The notes: generated by a model not told the origin, from the sequence alone. A DNA stretch of 58,402 nt from an uncultured Pseudocitrobacter sp. (GCA_913778145.1 CAJYVI010000030.1:1-58402), one strand, 5' to 3'; counted from the stretch's first letter, positions 35,581 through 47,923 are shown. Made by a program: numbers and translations.

Positions 35581-36866
35581 TAGTTGCTCAGAATTTTGAC
35601 ATAGGCGCTGGCGCGCTGTTCCTGCATCCAGGTTGCCGCTTCTTCAGAGAACTTACGGTTCATCAGCATGCGGTACGCTTTGTCTTTCTGCGCGGCATCG
35701 GTGCGGTCAACCTTGCGGGTATCCAGCAGCTCGATCAGGTGCCAGCCGAAGGAAGAGTGAACCGGGGCGCTCATCTGGCCTTTGTTCAGTTTCATCAGCG
35801 CATCGCGGAACGCAGGATCGTACATATCTGGCGTTGCCCAACCTAAATCACCGCCCTGGTTAGCAGAACCTGGGTCCTGAGACAGCTCTTTTGCCGCTTT
35901 ATCGAAGGTGGTTTTACCGCTACGAATATCCGCAGCAACCTGTTCCAGTTTCACACGCGCCTGCTCGTCGGTCATGATCGGCGACGGTTTCAGCAGAATG
36001 TGACGAGAATGCACTTCGGTCACGGAAATGCTCTGAGAGCCACCGCGCATATCGTTGATTTTCAGGATATGGAAGCCGACGCCGGAGCGAATCGGGCCAA
36101 CGATATCGCCTTTTTTGGCGGTAGTCAGCGCCTGCGCGAAGATACCCGGCAGTTCCTGAATGCGTCCCCAGCCCATCTGGCCGCCTTTCAGCGCCTGCTG
36201 GTCAGCAGAGTAGGAGATTGCGAGCTTACCGAAATCAGCGCCGTTACGCGCCTGCTCAACGATAGACTCCGCCTGGCTCTGCGCTTCGTTCACCTGGTCA
36301 GAAGACGGGTTTTCCGGCAGCGGGATCAGGATGTGGCTCAGGTTCAGCTCGGTGCTGGCATCGTTCTGGTCGCCAATCTGGCTTGCCAGCGCGTCCACTT
36401 CCTGCGGCAGGACGGAAACGCGGCGACGCACTTCGTTGTTACGCACTTCAGAGATGATCATCTCTTTGCGAATCTGGCTGCGATAGGTGCTGTAGTTCAG
36501 ACCATCGTAAGCCAGACGGCTGCGCATCTGATCGGTTGTCATGTTGTTCTGCTTCGCGATGTTGGCGATAGCTTGATCCAACTGTTCGTCAGAGATCTTG
36601 ACGCCCATTTTCTGACCCATCTGTAGCATGATCTGGTCCATGATCAGACGTTCCAGAATCTGGTGGCGCAGAGTTGCGTCGTCCGGCAGTTGTTGCCCCG
36701 CCTGGCCCGCGTTGAGCTTGACGGATTGCATCAGACCGTTGACGTCGCTTTCAAGTACGACACCATTGTTTACGACGGCTGCTACTTTATCGACAACCTG
36801 TGGGGCGGCGAAACTGGTATTCGCGACTAACGCGATACCAAGAAGCAGCGTTTTCCAGTTCTTCAT
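35580..36866 (-). CDS. surA: Periplasmic chaperone and peptidyl-prolyl isomerase SurA
   Basis: A 428-residue periplasmic chaperone for outer-membrane protein biogenesis, the E. coli length. It starts with a signal peptide ([20 protein letters not shown] then APQVVDKV). The N-terminal chaperone domain covers about residues 21-170. Two parvulin domains follow (about 171-272 and 282-381, the latter with [13 protein letters not shown] and GGDLGWA), then the C-terminal helix. LptD, the upstream gene product, is itself a SurA client. The stop overlaps the pdxA start by one base. Confidence 0.98.
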   Translation of the reverse strand: MKNWKTLLLGIALVANTSFAAPQVVDKVAAVVNNGVVLESDVNGLMQSVKLNAGQAGQQLPDDATLRHQILERLIMDQIMLQMGQKMGVKISDEQLDQAIANIAKQNNMTTDQMRSRLAYDGLNYSTYRSQIRKEMIISEVRNNEVRRRVSVLPQEVDALASQIGDQNDASTELNLSHILIPLPENPSSDQVNEAQSQAESIVEQARNGADFGKLAISYSADQQALKGGQMGWGRIQELPGIFAQALTTAKKGDIVGPIRSGVGFHILKINDMRGGSQSISVTEVHSRHILLKPSPIMTDEQARVKLEQVAADIRSGKTTFDKAAKELSQDPGSANQGGDLGWATPDMYDPAFRDALMKLNKGQMSAPVHSSFGWHLIELLDTRKVDRTDAAQKDKAYRMLMNRKFSEEAATWMQEQRASAYVKILSN

Positions 36867-36922
36867 ACTTTTTCCATTTCAATTAACAAACCGCTCGGCG
36901 GCTTAAGTTTCTGTCAGTGTCG

Positions 36923-39262
36923 TTACAATGAGTTCTGGTACGGCAGTATGTTCGAACGCAGCATTTGCTGGGTACCCAGACCATAGTTCGAACTCAATCC
37001 ACGAAGCTCAATATTAAAGCCGATTACGTTGTCGTAGACGGCGTGATCTTTCGCCCCTTCGTTATCCCAACCGTTCAGCTTACGTTCGTAGCCGACACGG
37101 ATGGCGTAGCAGCAGGAGTTGTACTGCACACCCAGCATTTGATCGGCCGGTTTGTGGCTGTTGGTGTCAAAGTAGTACGCGCCAACAACAGACCAGCGAT
37201 CGGCGATCGGCCAGCTGGCTATGCCGCCCACCTGAGAAATCCCGTTCTTATACTGCTCTGACGTCGAGTAGTTAGACGGTAATGTCGCCTGAATATATTC
37301 CGGGCTGGCGTAACGGTAGCTCAACTGAACTAAACGATCCTGGTCACGGCGATACTCAAGGGTGGTGCTGCTGGTGGAGATGTTATCCAGACGTTTATCG
37401 TACTGGATACCGCCACGCAGGCCCCAACGGTCGGTCAGACGTAAATAGGTGTCTCCCGCCCACACCAGTGAACCGGTGTTGTCATCATTTTGCCAGGTCG
37501 TTGTATCATCACCGGTACGAGACTCGGTGAAATAGTAGATTTGACCAACAGAAACGTTAAAACGTTCAATCGCCGATTCATCATATACGCGAGTTGTGAG
37601 GCCGGTCGTCACCTGGTTGGCTGACGCAATGCGGTCAAGGCCGCCGTAGGTACGATCACGGAATAGCCCGCTGTAGCCGGATTGCAGCAGCGAAGAGTCG
37701 TAGTTGTAGATGTTGCTCTGGTCGCGATAAGGTACGTACAGATACTGCGCACGCGGTTCCAGCGTCTGGGTATAACCCGCAGACCAGTCCATATCGCGCT
37801 CAAACACCATCTTACCGTCGACTTTGAACTGCGGCATTGTGCGGTTTACCGAGTCATCGTACTGGGTGTTTTCAACGTTCTTTTGCTGATAATGCGTGGC
37901 TAACAGCTTCGCTTCAGTATTGAGGCTACCCCAACCGTTAGACAGCGGCAGGTTAATGGTCGGCTCAAGGTGCAGACGCGTCGCTTCCGGACGATTGCTG
38001 TTGGTGTTAACGAAATTCACCGCCTGGCCGTAGATACGCGTATCGAACGGCCCAACATCGTTCTGATAGAAATTCACATCCAGCTGCGGTTCAGCAGAGT
38101 AGGAATTACTGCTGGTTCGGTCGAAGACCTGGAACTGTTTCGTTGATACGGTGGCGTCGAAGTTCTGCACCGCATAGCCCACGCTGAATTTTTGCGTGGC
38201 GTAGCCGTCGGTACTGGAACCGTATTTGGAGTCAAAGTCGTTGAAGTAGTTCGGGTCGCTGACTTTGGTGTAGTCGACGTTGAAGCGCCACACCTGATCC
38301 AGCACGCCCGCATGACGCCAGTAGAACATCCAGCGACGGCTGTTATCGTCATCCGGGTGCTCATCGCTATAGACTTTATCCGATGGCAGATAATCGAGTT
38401 CCATCAGACCTGCGCCCGCTTTGGTCAGATAACGGAATTCGTTCTCCCACATGATGCCGCCACGTCGGTGCATATAATGTGGCGTGATGGTCGCATCCAT
38501 GTTCGGTGCGATGTTCCAGTAGTAAGGCAGATAGAACTCAAAGTAGTTCTTAGTGCTGTACCGGGCATTGGGGATCAGGAAGCCAGAACGACGCTTGTCG
38601 CCGATCGGCAGCTGTAAATAAGGGCTATAAAAGACCGGAACCGGACCTACTTTAAAGCGGGCATTCCAGATTTCCGCAACTTCTTCTTCGCGGTCCTGAA
38701 TCACTTCAGAACCGACAACGCTCCAGGTGTTAGAACCCGGCAGACACGACGTGAAGGTACCGTTTTCCAGGATGGTGTAGCGGTTTTCGCCACGCTGTTT
38801 CATCAGGTCAGCCGTTCCGCGGCCCTGACGCCCCACCATCTGATAATCACCTTGCCAGACGTTGGTGTCTTTGGTGTTAAGATTTGACCAGGCTTTAGGA
38901 CCTTTCAGGATCACCTGGTTATCGTCATAGTGTACATTACCGAGGGCATCGACCGTGCGCACGGGCGCAGTCTGGCCATCAGGCTGTTTTTGATGAAGCT
39001 GAACTTCATCGGCCTGCAAGCGGCTATTTCCCTGGTTAATATCGACATTACCCGTAAACACCGCGTCATCAGGGTAGTTCCCTTTTGCGTGATCGGCGTT
39101 AATTGTGACAGGCAGATCGTTGGTCTCGCCTTTCACCAAAGGACGGTCGTAGCTCGGCACGCCTAGCATACATTGCGAAGCGAGATCGGCAGCCATGCCC
39201 TGCTGGCTGTACAAGGCACTGGCAATCATAGTCGCCAGGAGGGTGGGAATACGTTTTTTCAT
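36923..39262 (-). CDS. lptD: LPS-assembly outer-membrane protein LptD
   Basis: A 779-residue outer-membrane protein (E. coli 784) that with LptE inserts lipopolysaccharide into the outer leaflet. A signal peptide ([24 protein letters not shown]) is followed by the OstA/LptA-like periplasmic domain (about 40-200) and a large C-terminal beta barrel. The four disulfide cysteines are present in SQCMLG, TSCLPG and SCCYA. I choose ATG 39262 over an upstream ATG at 39286, because MKKRIP matches E. coli and places the signal peptide at the N-terminus. A barrel loop is about 6 residues shorter than in E. coli. First gene of its operon. Confidence 0.97.
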   Translation of the reverse strand: MKKRIPTLLATMIASALYSQQGMAADLASQCMLGVPSYDRPLVKGETNDLPVTINADHAKGNYPDDAVFTGNVDINQGNSRLQADEVQLHQKQPDGQTAPVRTVDALGNVHYDDNQVILKGPKAWSNLNTKDTNVWQGDYQMVGRQGRGTADLMKQRGENRYTILENGTFTSCLPGSNTWSVVGSEVIQDREEEVAEIWNARFKVGPVPVFYSPYLQLPIGDKRRSGFLIPNARYSTKNYFEFYLPYYWNIAPNMDATITPHYMHRRGGIMWENEFRYLTKAGAGLMELDYLPSDKVYSDEHPDDDNSRRWMFYWRHAGVLDQVWRFNVDYTKVSDPNYFNDFDSKYGSSTDGYATQKFSVGYAVQNFDATVSTKQFQVFDRTSSNSYSAEPQLDVNFYQNDVGPFDTRIYGQAVNFVNTNSNRPEATRLHLEPTINLPLSNGWGSLNTEAKLLATHYQQKNVENTQYDDSVNRTMPQFKVDGKMVFERDMDWSAGYTQTLEPRAQYLYVPYRDQSNIYNYDSSLLQSGYSGLFRDRTYGGLDRIASANQVTTGLTTRVYDESAIERFNVSVGQIYYFTESRTGDDTTTWQNDDNTGSLVWAGDTYLRLTDRWGLRGGIQYDKRLDNISTSSTTLEYRRDQDRLVQLSYRYASPEYIQATLPSNYSTSEQYKNGISQVGGIASWPIADRWSVVGAYYFDTNSHKPADQMLGVQYNSCCYAIRVGYERKLNGWDNEGAKDHAVYDNVIGFNIELRGLSSNYGLGTQQMLRSNILPYQNSL

Positions 39263-39446
39263 ACGTTGTATTTGTTGTTCCGTCATCTATAGCATTGCGG
39301 CTTGCAAACGGTCAGAGACTAACGTACTCAACGGCTTGACGCTAGTACTTATCCTGCCCGTCCCGGCCAGAGGTGTTAGGCACGGCATTGAATGACGGGT
39401 ATGATAATGCATATTTTAGCCGCTGGCATGACGATTTGGGGAGTAT

Positions 39447-40265
39447 ATGCAGTATTGGGGTAAAGTGATTGGTGTAGCCATCGCCTTAATGATGGGTGGC
39501 GGGTTCTGGGGCGTGGTCCTCGGATTGCTCGTGGGACACATGTTTGACAAGGCGCGCAGCCGCCGGATGAACTGGTTTGCGAATCAACAGGAGCGTCAGT
39601 CCCTCTTTTTTGCCACCACCTTTGAAGTCATGGGCCACCTGACCAAATCGAAAGGGCGTGTCACGGAAGCGGATATTCATATCGCCAGCATGTTGATGGA
39701 CAGAATGAACCTGCACGGTGCTTCGCGCACCGCGGCACAGCAGGCGTTCCGCGTGGGCAAGTCAGATAACTACCCGCTGCGCGAAAAAATGCGTCAGTTC
39801 CGTAGCGTCTGCTTTGGTCGTTTTGATCTGATTAGGATGTTTCTTGAAATTCAGATTCAGGCAGCGTTTGCCGACGGTTCACTGCATCCGAACGAACGTG
39901 ACGTGCTGTATGTGATTGCCGAAGAGCTTGGGATTTCGCGCGCGCAGTTCGATCAGTTCCTGCGCATGATGCAGGGCGGGGCGCAGTTTGGTGGCGGTTA
40001 TCAGCAGCAGTCACAGGGCGCAGGCGGCTGGCAACAGGCGCAGCGCGGCCCGACGCTGGAAGATGCCTGCAACGTGCTCGGCGTGAAAAGCACCGACGAT
40101 GCGACAACCATCAAACGCGCGTACCGTAAGCTGATGAGCGAACATCACCCGGATAAGCTTGTGGCAAAAGGTTTACCACCAGAAATGATGGAGATGGCGA
40201 AGCAGAAGGCGCAGGAAATTCAGAGTGCGTACGAGTTGATTAAGGAACAGAAAGGGTTTAAGTAA
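39447..40265 (+). CDS. djlA: Membrane-anchored DnaJ-like co-chaperone DjlA
   Basis: A 272-residue type III inner-membrane protein (E. coli 271). The N-terminal segment [27 protein letters not shown] (residues 8-34) is the glycine-rich transmembrane helix that dimerises. A TerB-like cytoplasmic domain follows, then a Gly/Gln-rich linker ([16 protein letters not shown]) and a C-terminal J domain with the HPD motif in EHHPDKL. It stimulates DnaK and is tied to Rcs signalling. Divergent from lptD. Confidence 0.97.
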   Translation: MQYWGKVIGVAIALMMGGGFWGVVLGLLVGHMFDKARSRRMNWFANQQERQSLFFATTFEVMGHLTKSKGRVTEADIHIASMLMDRMNLHGASRTAAQQAFRVGKSDNYPLREKMRQFRSVCFGRFDLIRMFLEIQIQAAFADGSLHPNERDVLYVIAEELGISRAQFDQFLRMMQGGAQFGGGYQQQSQGAGGWQQAQRGPTLEDACNVLGVKSTDDATTIKRAYRKLMSEHHPDKLVAKGLPPEMMEMAKQKAQEIQSAYELIKEQKGFK

Positions 40266-40279
40266 GAGGTGCGGTGGGG

Positions 40280-40385
40280 CCCCTCACCCCGGCCCTCTCC
40301 CGCAGGGAGAGGGAGAAAACCGCACATACCTGACCATTGGCACAATCGGTCCCCTCTCCCTGTGGGAGAGGGTTAGGGTGAGGGG
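40280..40385 (-). repeat. GGGAGAGGG repeat, copy B (inverted)
   Basis: The reverse complement of this stretch reads CCCCTCACCCTAACCCTCTCCC...GACCGATTGTGCC...GGTTTTCTCCCTCTCCC...GGGCCGGGGTGAGGGG, aligning with copy A over its whole length, centre included. It lies between the convergent ends of djlA and rluA. Confidence 0.87.
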
Positions 40386-40404
40386 GCATCAGGCCGCAGA
40401 GGCC

Positions 40405-41064
40405 TCAAAAATCCACCGGTGCTTTAAACGTCATACTGTTGCCAAATTCCGGATGCGTAATCGTCAGCGTCTGCGCATGCAGCAGCAGACGCGGCGCCAT
40501 CGCCAGCGCTTCGGGCGTCGCGTAAAAACGATCGCCCAGAATCGGATGCCCTAACGCCTGCATATGCACGCGCAGCTGGTGTGAACGCCCGGTAATCGGC
40601 TTTAACAGCACACGGGCGGTATTATCGTCCGCGTACTCCAGTACTTCATACTCCGTTTGCGCCGCTTTGCCGGTTTCGTAACACACCTTCTGCTTTGGCC
40701 GGTTCGGCCAGTCGCAAATCAGCGGTAAATCCACCAGACCCTCTTGCGGCTTAGGGTGCCCCCAAACGCGTGCCACATACTGCTTTTTCGGCTCGCGTTC
40801 GCGGAATTGACGCTTAAGCTCGCGCTCTGCCGCTTTGGTCAGGGCCACCACAATGACGCCGCTGGTCGCCATATCCAGACGATGGACGGATTCGGCCTGC
40901 GGATAGTCGCGCTGCACGCGCAGCATCACGCTGTCTTTATGCTCTTCCTGACGGCCCGGCACGGACAACAAGCCGCTCGGCTTGTTGACCACCATAATGT
41001 GCTCGTCCTGATAGAGGATAACCAGCCACGGATCCTGCGGCGGATTGTAGTTTTCCATTCCCAT
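40405..41064 (-). CDS. rluA: Dual-specificity pseudouridine synthase RluA
   Basis: A 219-residue pseudouridine synthase modifying U746 of 23S rRNA and U32 of several tRNAs. The RluA-family active site reads HRLDMATSGVIV, with the catalytic Asp near residue 64. PITGRSHQLRVHMQALGHPILGD near 158-180 is the second family signature. Length matches E. coli (219). It is 12 bp downstream of rapA. Confidence 0.97.
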   Translation of the reverse strand: MGMENYNPPQDPWLVILYQDEHIMVVNKPSGLLSVPGRQEEHKDSVMLRVQRDYPQAESVHRLDMATSGVIVVALTKAAERELKRQFREREPKKQYVARVWGHPKPQEGLVDLPLICDWPNRPKQKVCYETGKAAQTEYEVLEYADDNTARVLLKPITGRSHQLRVHMQALGHPILGDRFYATPEALAMAPRLLLHAQTLTITHPEFGNSMTFKAPVDF

Positions 41065-41076
41065 AGCGGGCTCCTG

Positions 41077-43983
41077 TTACTGGTGCGTTACGACGATCAA
41101 GCGCAGCGCATCCAGACGCCAGCCAGCCTGCGACAGGCTTTCCATCACCTGCTGGCGGTTGCTTTCAATAGCAGAAAGCTCGTCATCACGAATGTTCGGG
41201 TTCACCGCTTTCAGGGCTTCCAGACGCGACAGTTCAGCACTCAGTTTTTCATCGGCTTCACTGCGCGCAGAATCGATCAGCGCCTGTGCAGCTTTAGCTA
41301 TCTGGCCTTCGCCCAGTTGCAGAATCGCGTGAACGTCTTGCTGTACGGCGTTAACCAGCTTGCTGCCCGTGTGGCGGTTTACCGCGCTCAACTGGCGGTT
41401 GAAGGTTTCGAACTCCACCTGCGCCGCCAGGTTGGTGCCGTTTTTATCCAGCAGCATACGCACCGGCGTTGGCGGCAGAAAGCGGTTGAGCTGCAGTTGT
41501 TTCGGCGCATTGGCTTCCACCACGTAAATCAGTTCAACCAGCAGCGTACCGACCGGCAGCGCTTTGTTTTTCAGCAGAGAGATGGTGCTGCTGCCCGTAT
41601 CGCCGGAGAGGATCAGATCCAGACCGTTGTGGATAATCGGGTGTTCCCAGGTGAGGAACTGCGCATCTTCACGCGAAAGCGCCACGTCACGCTCGAAGGT
41701 GACGGTACAGCCATCTTCCGGCAGGCCAGGGAAATCCGGCACCAGCATATGATCGGACGGTGTCAGGACAATCAGGTTTTCACCACGATCGTCCTGATTG
41801 ATGCCGACGATATCAAACAGATTCATGGCGAAGGCGATCAGGTTGGTATCGTCATCCTGCTCTTCAATGCTTTCGGCCAGCGCCTGCGCTTTCTCGCCGC
41901 CGTTGGAGTGGATTTCCAGCAAGCGGTCGCGGCCCTGTTCCAGCTGCGCTTTCAGTGCATCGTGCTGTTCGCGGCAGGTTTTGATCAGATCATCAAAGCC
42001 TTCGCTGTTTTCCGGCGCGGCTAAGTAGTTGATTAATTGGTCGTGCACACTGTCATAGATGGTGCGGCCGGTCGGGCAGGTATGCTCGAATGCGTCCAGA
42101 CCTTCATGGAACCAGCGAACCAGCACGGACTGCGCGGTGCGTTCCAGATAAGGCACGTGAATCTGAATATCGTGCGCCTGACCGATACGGTCCAGACGAC
42201 CAATACGCTGTTCCAGCAGGTCCGGGTTGAACGGCAGGTCAAACATCACCAGGTTACTGGCGAACTGGAAGTTACGCCCTTCAGAACCGATTTCAGAGCA
42301 CAGCAGCACCTGCGCGCCGCTGTCTTCTTCACTAAACCAGGCCGCGGCGCGGTCGCGTTCGATGATCGACATCCCTTCGTGGAACACGGCGGCACGGATA
42401 CCCTCGCGCTCGCGCAGAACCTGTTCCAGTTGCAGCGCAGTGGCGGCTTTGGCGCAAATCACCAGCACCTTCTGTGAGCGGTGGCTGGTCAGGTAGCCCA
42501 TCAGCCACTCCACACGCGGGTCGAAGTTCCACCAGGTGCCGGTATCGCCTTCAAATTCCTGATAAATCTGTTCCGGGTAAAGCATATCGCGCGCGCGTTC
42601 TTCTGCACTCTTACGCGCGCCCATAATGCCGGAGACTTTAATCGCCGTTTGATACTGCGTTGGCAGCGGCAGTTTGATGGTGTGCAGCTCGCGTTTCGGG
42701 AAGCCCTTCACGCCGTTACGGGTGTTACGGAACAGCACGCGGCTGGTGCCGTGGCGGTCCATCAGCATGCTGATCAGTTCCTGGCGTGCGGCTTCTGCGC
42801 CGTCGCGGTCGCTGTTCGCCGTTTGCAGCAGGGCTTCAATATCCTGCTCACCAATCAGCTCGCCCAGGGTGTTCAGCTCGTCGTTGCTGAGTTTGTTGCC
42901 CGCCAGCAGCAGCGCGACCGCGTCGGCCACCGGGCGATAGTTTTTCTGTTCTTCGACAAATTGCTCAAAATCGTGGAAGCGGTTCGGGTCGAGCAGGCGC
43001 AGACGCGCAAAGTGGCTCTCCATCCCCAGCTGTTCCGGCGTTGCCGTCAGCAGCAGAACGCCCGGCACGCGTTCTGCCAGCTGTTCGATGCACTGATATT
43101 CACGGCTTGGCGCATCTTCGCTCCACACCAGGTGATGCGCTTCATCGACCACCATGATGTCCCATTCGGCGTCGCACAAATGCTCCAGACGCTGCTTGTT
43201 GCGGCGCACGAAGTCCAGCGAGCAAATGACCAGCTGTTCGGTTTCAAACGGGTTATAGGCGTCGTGCTGCGCTTCGGCGTAACGCTCATCGTCAAACAGC
43301 GCAAAGCGCAGGTTGAAGCGGCGCAGCATCTCAACCAGCCACTGGTGCTGGAGGGTTTCCGGCACGATGATCAACACACGCTGGGCCGCGCCAGAGAGCA
43401 GCTGCTGATGCAGGATCATCCCGGCTTCGATGGTTTTACCTAAACCGACTTCATCGGCCAGCAGCACGCGCGGCGCGTGGCGACGGCCCACATCGTGGGC
43501 AATGTTGAGCTGGTGAGGGATCAGGCTGGTACGCTGCCCACGCAGGCCGCTGTACGGCATGCGATACTGCTCGCTCTGATATTTACGCGCACGGTAGCGC
43601 AGGGCAAAGCGATCCATACGGTCGATTTGCCCGGCAAACAGACGGTCTTGTGGTTTACTGAAAACCAGTTTGCTGTCGAGCAGCACTTCACGCAGCACAA
43701 CATTGGCTTCTTCGGTATCCAGACGGGTGCCGACATAGGCCAGCAGGCCTTTTTCTTCAATAACTTCATCAACGTGCAACTGCCAGCCATCATGGCTTGT
43801 AATCGTGTCGCCAGGATTGAACATCACGCGGGTCACGGGGGAGTCGCTTCGGGCATACAGACGGTTCTCTCCGGTAGCCGGAAAGAGCAGGGTGACGGTG
43901 CGTGCATCCATTGCAACTACAGTACCAAGTCCCAGTTCGCTTTCTGTATCGCTGATCCAGCGTTGACCAAGTGTAAAAGGCAT
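41077..43983 (-). CDS. rapA: RNA polymerase-associated ATPase RapA
   Basis: A 968-residue Swi2/Snf2-family ATPase (the E. coli length) that binds RNA polymerase and promotes its recycling. The N-terminal Tudor-like domains (about 1-107) precede the ATPase core: Walker [17 protein letters not shown] near residues 175-190, VVDEAHH (DEAH box) near 278-284, LLLTATPEQ, and the helicase-C motif [12 protein letters not shown] near 600-611. The rest is spacer and C-terminal domain. Between rluA and polB. Confidence 0.98.
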   Translation of the reverse strand: MPFTLGQRWISDTESELGLGTVVAMDARTVTLLFPATGENRLYARSDSPVTRVMFNPGDTITSHDGWQLHVDEVIEEKGLLAYVGTRLDTEEANVVLREVLLDSKLVFSKPQDRLFAGQIDRMDRFALRYRARKYQSEQYRMPYSGLRGQRTSLIPHQLNIAHDVGRRHAPRVLLADEVGLGKTIEAGMILHQQLLSGAAQRVLIIVPETLQHQWLVEMLRRFNLRFALFDDERYAEAQHDAYNPFETEQLVICSLDFVRRNKQRLEHLCDAEWDIMVVDEAHHLVWSEDAPSREYQCIEQLAERVPGVLLLTATPEQLGMESHFARLRLLDPNRFHDFEQFVEEQKNYRPVADAVALLLAGNKLSNDELNTLGELIGEQDIEALLQTANSDRDGAEAARQELISMLMDRHGTSRVLFRNTRNGVKGFPKRELHTIKLPLPTQYQTAIKVSGIMGARKSAEERARDMLYPEQIYQEFEGDTGTWWNFDPRVEWLMGYLTSHRSQKVLVICAKAATALQLEQVLREREGIRAAVFHEGMSIIERDRAAAWFSEEDSGAQVLLCSEIGSEGRNFQFASNLVMFDLPFNPDLLEQRIGRLDRIGQAHDIQIHVPYLERTAQSVLVRWFHEGLDAFEHTCPTGRTIYDSVHDQLINYLAAPENSEGFDDLIKTCREQHDALKAQLEQGRDRLLEIHSNGGEKAQALAESIEEQDDDTNLIAFAMNLFDIVGINQDDRGENLIVLTPSDHMLVPDFPGLPEDGCTVTFERDVALSREDAQFLTWEHPIIHNGLDLILSGDTGSSTISLLKNKALPVGTLLVELIYVVEANAPKQLQLNRFLPPTPVRMLLDKNGTNLAAQVEFETFNRQLSAVNRHTGSKLVNAVQQDVHAILQLGEGQIAKAAQALIDSARSEADEKLSAELSRLEALKAVNPNIRDDELSAIESNRQQVMESLSQAGWRLDALRLIVVTHQ

Positions 43984-44115
43984 AAGTGTTCGGCTCTATC
44001 TCTTTGTAAATTGCAGGCAATACCCATCCACCGCCTGAAGGAGAGGCGGCGAATGAATGAGGTCCAGGAATGGAAAGGGCGCTATGGTACTGGATGGCGC
44101 GGCGTTAGTCACCTG

Positions 44116-46473
44116 TCAAAATAGCCCCAGTTGCCCCGTCACTATTGTAGCAAAATCGTCGTCGACAAAGGGGAGAATTCCTTCGGCAACCGGCTCTAAT
44201 TGCTTAGTAAGGTAGTGCTCATAATCAAGCGGCGACTGTTGATAATCCAGCGGTTCCGGGCCGCTGGTGGTCCAGATATATTTTATGCTGCTGCGTTGCT
44301 GATACTGAAGCGGACGGCCCAGGCGTGCGTTGTGTTCGTCCGCCAGACGCGCGGCGCGCACATGCGGCGGCACATTACGCTGATATTCAGCCAGCGGACG
44401 GCGCAGGCGCTTGCGGTAGACCAGTTTGCCATCGAGCTTGCCCGACATCAGGTTATCGATGGTTTCAAGAATATAGTCGCGGTAAGGCTCGTTACGGAAG
44501 ATGCGCAAATAGAGCTCCTGCTGGAACTGTTGCGCCAGCGGCGTCCAGTCGGTGCGCACCGTTTCGAGGCCTTTATAAAGCATTCTTTGTTCCGTGCCTT
44601 CCTGAATCATCCCGGCGTAGCGTTTTTTACTGCCCGTATCGGCACCGCGAATCGTCGGCATCAGGAAGCGACAAAAGTGGGTTTCAAACTCCAGCTCCAG
44701 CGCGCTGGTTAAGCCCGATTTTTGTAGCTCATCGGCCCACCACTGGTTAACAAATTCAACGAGCTCGCGGCCAATTTTTGCCGCAGAGTCTTCATCATGC
44801 GCTTTTTTAAGCCACACAAAGGTGGAGTCCGTATCGCCATAGATGACGTCGTAGCCTTTGGATTCGATAAGCGCTTTGGTCTGGCGCATGATCGCGTGCC
44901 CGCGCATGGTGATCGACGACGCGAGGCGCGGATCGAAAAAGCGGCAGGCGCTGGTGCCAAGCACGCCGTAAAACGCGTTCATGATGATCTTCAGTGCCTG
45001 CGAGAGTGGTTTGTTTTTATGTTGTTTGGCGTCATCGCGCGCGTGCCAGATTTGGCCGACGATCCCCGGCAGACAGTGTTTATCGCGCGAGAACCAGGCG
45101 CCGAGAAAACCCTCGGTGCTGTGTTGCGCATCTGGCTGGTTCATCCCTTCGACCAACCCAACCGGGTCAATCAAAAACGAACGGATAATCGACGGGTACA
45201 GGCTTTTGTAATCCAGCACCAGCACCGAATCGTACAGGCCGGGGCGGGAATCCATTACGTAACCGCCGGGGCTCGCCTGCGGCGGCACTTCGCCTAAATT
45301 GGGCGCAACGTAGCCCAGACGGTGCATACGCGGGAAATAGAGGTGGCTGAAGGCGGCAACCGAACCACCGTGACGGTCAACCGCCAGCCCGTTAACCGTG
45401 GCGCGTTCCAGCAGGAACGGCATGATCTCCGTTTTGTGGAAAATCTGCGTTACCAGCTCGCAATCTTTGAGGTTATATTTCGCCAGTGCGGGCTTATCTT
45501 CGGCGAAACGGCGGTCAATTTCGTCCATGCGATCCCACGGATTATCAATCGCTTTGCCTTCGCCCAGCAGTTCTTGCGCTACCGCCTCCAGCGAAAACGA
45601 AGAGAAATTCCAGAACGCGGATTTCAGCGCTTCAATGCCGTCGAGAATCAGCCGCCCGTTAGCCTGAGCGAAAAACACACCGTTCTTAAACCCGTGTTCG
45701 CGCCACTCCAGCTCGCTGTTGCCACGGCCCAGCATCAGCGGAATGCGGTAGCGCTCGGCGTGTTTTTGCAGCACGCGTAAATCGAACTGCACTACGTTCC
45801 AGCCGATGATCACATCCGGGTCGTGCTTAGCGAACCAGGCATTCAGTTTTTCTAATAGCTGCGGGCGGCTGGCGACGTACTCCAGCTCAAAATCTATCGT
45901 TGAGGCATCTCCGTTGGCCGGGCCGAGCATGTAGACCACGCGCTGACCGCAGCCTTCAATACCGATGCAATACAGCTCGCCGTGACGTGTAGTTTCAATG
46001 TCGATAGAGGCCCACTTCAGCGCCGGGCGATAGGTGTCATGGGGTTTTAGCCGTGCATTCACCAGCCCATTACCGCGTGCGTCGCAATCGAACCACACCG
46101 GGGCGGTGATAAAGCGCTCCATCAGATAGCGCTCCGGCGGGCGAATATCCGCTTCATAAACGGTGATACCGTTTTCGCGCAGCAGTTTATCAAGCCGCAT
46201 CAACTGGCGATGGGAACGGCAGTAGAGGCCGAACACCGGCTGGCGGTGAAAATCTTGTAAGGTGAGCGGGGCAAGACGGGCATCGCGCTCACCCTGTAAC
46301 AGGCGTTCCGTCTGCGCGCGCTGCGCTTCCGGGATAAAGGCGACCGACTCCTGGGGCGGCAGCGTCACGGCGAGCGGGCCTGCATCCGTCGCCAGCCAGA
46401 AGGTGACTTCTGTCCCCTGAGGAGTGTCCCGCCAGTGGCGGGTTAAGATAAAGCCAGCTTGCGCTTGCGCCAC
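44116..46473 (-). CDS. polB: DNA polymerase II
   Basis: A 785-residue family B DNA polymerase (E. coli 783) used in SOS-era replication restart and translesion synthesis. The 3'-5' exonuclease domain shows [16 protein letters not shown] near residues 152-167. The polymerase motifs are [13 protein letters not shown] (motif A), [13 protein letters not shown] (motif B) and [13 protein letters not shown] (motif C). The upstream region carries a LexA box, consistent with SOS induction. Confidence 0.98.
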   Translation of the reverse strand: MAQAQAGFILTRHWRDTPQGTEVTFWLATDAGPLAVTLPPQESVAFIPEAQRAQTERLLQGERDARLAPLTLQDFHRQPVFGLYCRSHRQLMRLDKLLRENGITVYEADIRPPERYLMERFITAPVWFDCDARGNGLVNARLKPHDTYRPALKWASIDIETTRHGELYCIGIEGCGQRVVYMLGPANGDASTIDFELEYVASRPQLLEKLNAWFAKHDPDVIIGWNVVQFDLRVLQKHAERYRIPLMLGRGNSELEWREHGFKNGVFFAQANGRLILDGIEALKSAFWNFSSFSLEAVAQELLGEGKAIDNPWDRMDEIDRRFAEDKPALAKYNLKDCELVTQIFHKTEIMPFLLERATVNGLAVDRHGGSVAAFSHLYFPRMHRLGYVAPNLGEVPPQASPGGYVMDSRPGLYDSVLVLDYKSLYPSIIRSFLIDPVGLVEGMNQPDAQHSTEGFLGAWFSRDKHCLPGIVGQIWHARDDAKQHKNKPLSQALKIIMNAFYGVLGTSACRFFDPRLASSITMRGHAIMRQTKALIESKGYDVIYGDTDSTFVWLKKAHDEDSAAKIGRELVEFVNQWWADELQKSGLTSALELEFETHFCRFLMPTIRGADTGSKKRYAGMIQEGTEQRMLYKGLETVRTDWTPLAQQFQQELYLRIFRNEPYRDYILETIDNLMSGKLDGKLVYRKRLRRPLAEYQRNVPPHVRAARLADEHNARLGRPLQYQQRSSIKYIWTTSGPEPLDYQQSPLDYEHYLTKQLEPVAEGILPFVDDDFATIVTGQLGLF

Positions 46474-46503
46474 ACGCGTTTCTCACCAGATGAATAAGCG
46501 CTG

Positions 46504-46546
46504 ATTATAACCTGGTTTAGTCGATTTTAACTGGTTTTTTGTACAG
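46504..46546 (-). promoter_or_regulatory. polB promoter with LexA box
   Basis: CTGGTTTTTTGTACAG (46531-46546) fits the SOS box CTG-N10-CAG; on the minus strand it reads CTGTACAAAAAACCAG. A TATAAT -10 lies at 46504-46509 on the same strand, so LexA would cover the -35 region. Confidence 0.75.
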
Positions 46547-46554
46547 GGATGTTT

Positions 46555-47067
46555 TCAATATGACTGAAATTTTCCCGGCGTGTCATCGCAGTAAAATGCC
46601 ACCTGTTCACACAGCGCCTGGTACTCAGAAAAAATGATCCACTTTGTACCGTGTCCATATCCCAGAAACCAGGTCGTTTTCTGCCCCGCGTGGTCTGTGA
46701 TCGCCAGATGGTATTTTTTATTCATTGGGTAAATATTGGGTGTGAGTTTTATGCTCTCAATATTGACCCACTGCCAGCTTTTATCATCTATTGTGATGGC
46801 ATCGGCGCTGAGAACAATCTGCTCCGGTGTTCTTGATTTTATCCAGTGGGCATAAAGAAACATCGCCAGGGCTAACAGCAACTCTGCAACCAGCGTCACG
46901 CCAAGTGCACCCAATGCCATCGAGAGAAACGGTACGCCGATAAACATTGAAAAAATGAGCAGAATCAGCAGGCTGACGGGAATGGTTGCCACAATAAAAA
47001 AGTTATCATCGAGAACGATACGTGAGATTATTTTTTTATTCAGGGAGTATTTAATTTCAGGTGGCAC
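46555..47067 (-). CDS. Uncharacterised membrane protein with two helices
   Basis: A 170-residue protein I cannot name. Two hydrophobic segments lie near residues 21-47 (FFIVATIPVSLLILLIFSMF) and 50-76, followed by a polar domain (IVLSADAITIDDKSWQWVNIESIKLTPN) with the strand pattern of a PH/YcxB-like fold; that fold is a guess. The start is GTG at 47067 with AGGA about 8 bp upstream. Composition is AT-rich against polB and araD, and E. coli K-12 has no gene here that I recall, so horizontal acquisition is likely. It reads in the same direction as araD and polB. Confidence 0.75.
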   Translation of the reverse strand: MPPEIKYSLNKKIISRIVLDDNFFIVATIPVSLLILLIFSMFIGVPFLSMALGALGVTLVAELLLALAMFLYAHWIKSRTPEQIVLSADAITIDDKSWQWVNIESIKLTPNIYPMNKKYHLAITDHAGQKTTWFLGYGHGTKWIIFSEYQALCEQVAFYCDDTPGKFQSY

Positions 47068-47170
47068 GTTATTAATCCTGATTCATTCTTAATATAAATG
47101 AATGCTTATTTTTAATGATGGATAAAATAGCGTGCCTTTAAATAAAGTTAAAGAGAGGCTTGAAACAGAA

Positions 47171-47208
47171 TAAAAATAAAAGAAGGTCTGTTTCCAGACC
47201 CTCTTCTT
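47171..47208 (-). terminator. araBAD terminator
   Basis: On the minus strand AAGAAGAGGGTCTG-gaaa-CAGACCTTCTTTTATTTTT forms a stem with a GAAA tetraloop and T-rich tail right after the araD stop. Confidence 0.85.
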
Positions 47209-47209
47209 G

Positions 47210-47905
47210 TTACTGCCCGTAATACGCCTTCGCGCCATGCTTACGCAGATAGTGCTTATCCAGCAGCGTTTGCTGCATATCCGGCAACTGGGGGGCAAGC
47301 TGGCGGCAGAAAATGCCCATGTAGGCCACTTCTTCCAGAACGATGGCGTTATGTACCGCATCTTCCGCGTTTTTCCCCCACGCGAACGGGCCGTGAGAGT
47401 GCACCAGTACGCCCGGCATTTGCGCGGCGTCGATGCCCTGTTTTTCAAAGGTTTCGACAATCACGTTACCCGTTTCCCACTCGTACTCGCCGTTGATCTC
47501 CGCATCGGTCATTTTGCGCGTGCAGGGAATGGTGCCGTAGAAATAATCGGCGTGGGTGGTGCCGGTCGCCGGGATGGATTGGCCTGCCTGCGCCCATATG
47601 GTGGCGTGGCGGGAGTGGGTGTGCACAATGCCGCCGATGGTGGGAAATGCCTGGTAGAGCAGGCGATGCGTTGGGGTATCAGAGGAGGGTTTTTTGTTGC
47701 CTTCCACCACCTCGCCGGTCGCTATGCTGACCACAACCATATCGTCGGCGGTCATTACGCTGTAATCAACACCGGAGGGTTTAATCACAAAAACGCCTTT
47801 CTCCCGGTCGACGGCGCTGACGTTGCCCCAGGTGAGGGTGACCAGGTTGTGTTTTGGCAGCGCCAGGTTGGCGTCGAGCACCTGGCGTTTGAGATCTTCT
47901 AGCAT
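47210..47905 (-). CDS. araD: L-ribulose-5-phosphate 4-epimerase
   Basis: A 231-residue class II aldolase-family enzyme (the E. coli length) converting L-ribulose-5-phosphate to D-xylulose-5-phosphate, the last step of arabinose entry. The zinc-binding motif is [14 protein letters not shown] near residues 95-108. [14 protein letters not shown] and IKPSGVDY are substrate/phosphate-binding segments. It is the third gene of araBAD, separated from araA by copy C of the GGGAGAGGG repeat. Confidence 0.98.
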   Translation of the reverse strand: MLEDLKRQVLDANLALPKHNLVTLTWGNVSAVDREKGVFVIKPSGVDYSVMTADDMVVVSIATGEVVEGNKKPSSDTPTHRLLYQAFPTIGGIVHTHSRHATIWAQAGQSIPATGTTHADYFYGTIPCTRKMTDAEINGEYEWETGNVIVETFEKQGIDAAQMPGVLVHSHGPFAWGKNAEDAVHNAIVLEEVAYMGIFCRQLAPQLPDMQQTLLDKHYLRKHGAKAYYGQ

Positions 47906-47923
47906 GTTGGCTCCTGTGTGGAC

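Noticed and set aside
39263..39286. Upstream ATG extending LptD by eight residues
   Set aside because: It would place MTEQQIQR in front of the signal peptide, unlike E. coli LptD, and has no better Shine-Dalgarno.
47089..47460. Minus-strand frame overlapping the araD 3' half
   Set aside because: It is out of frame with araD, covers the terminator and shows no family features.
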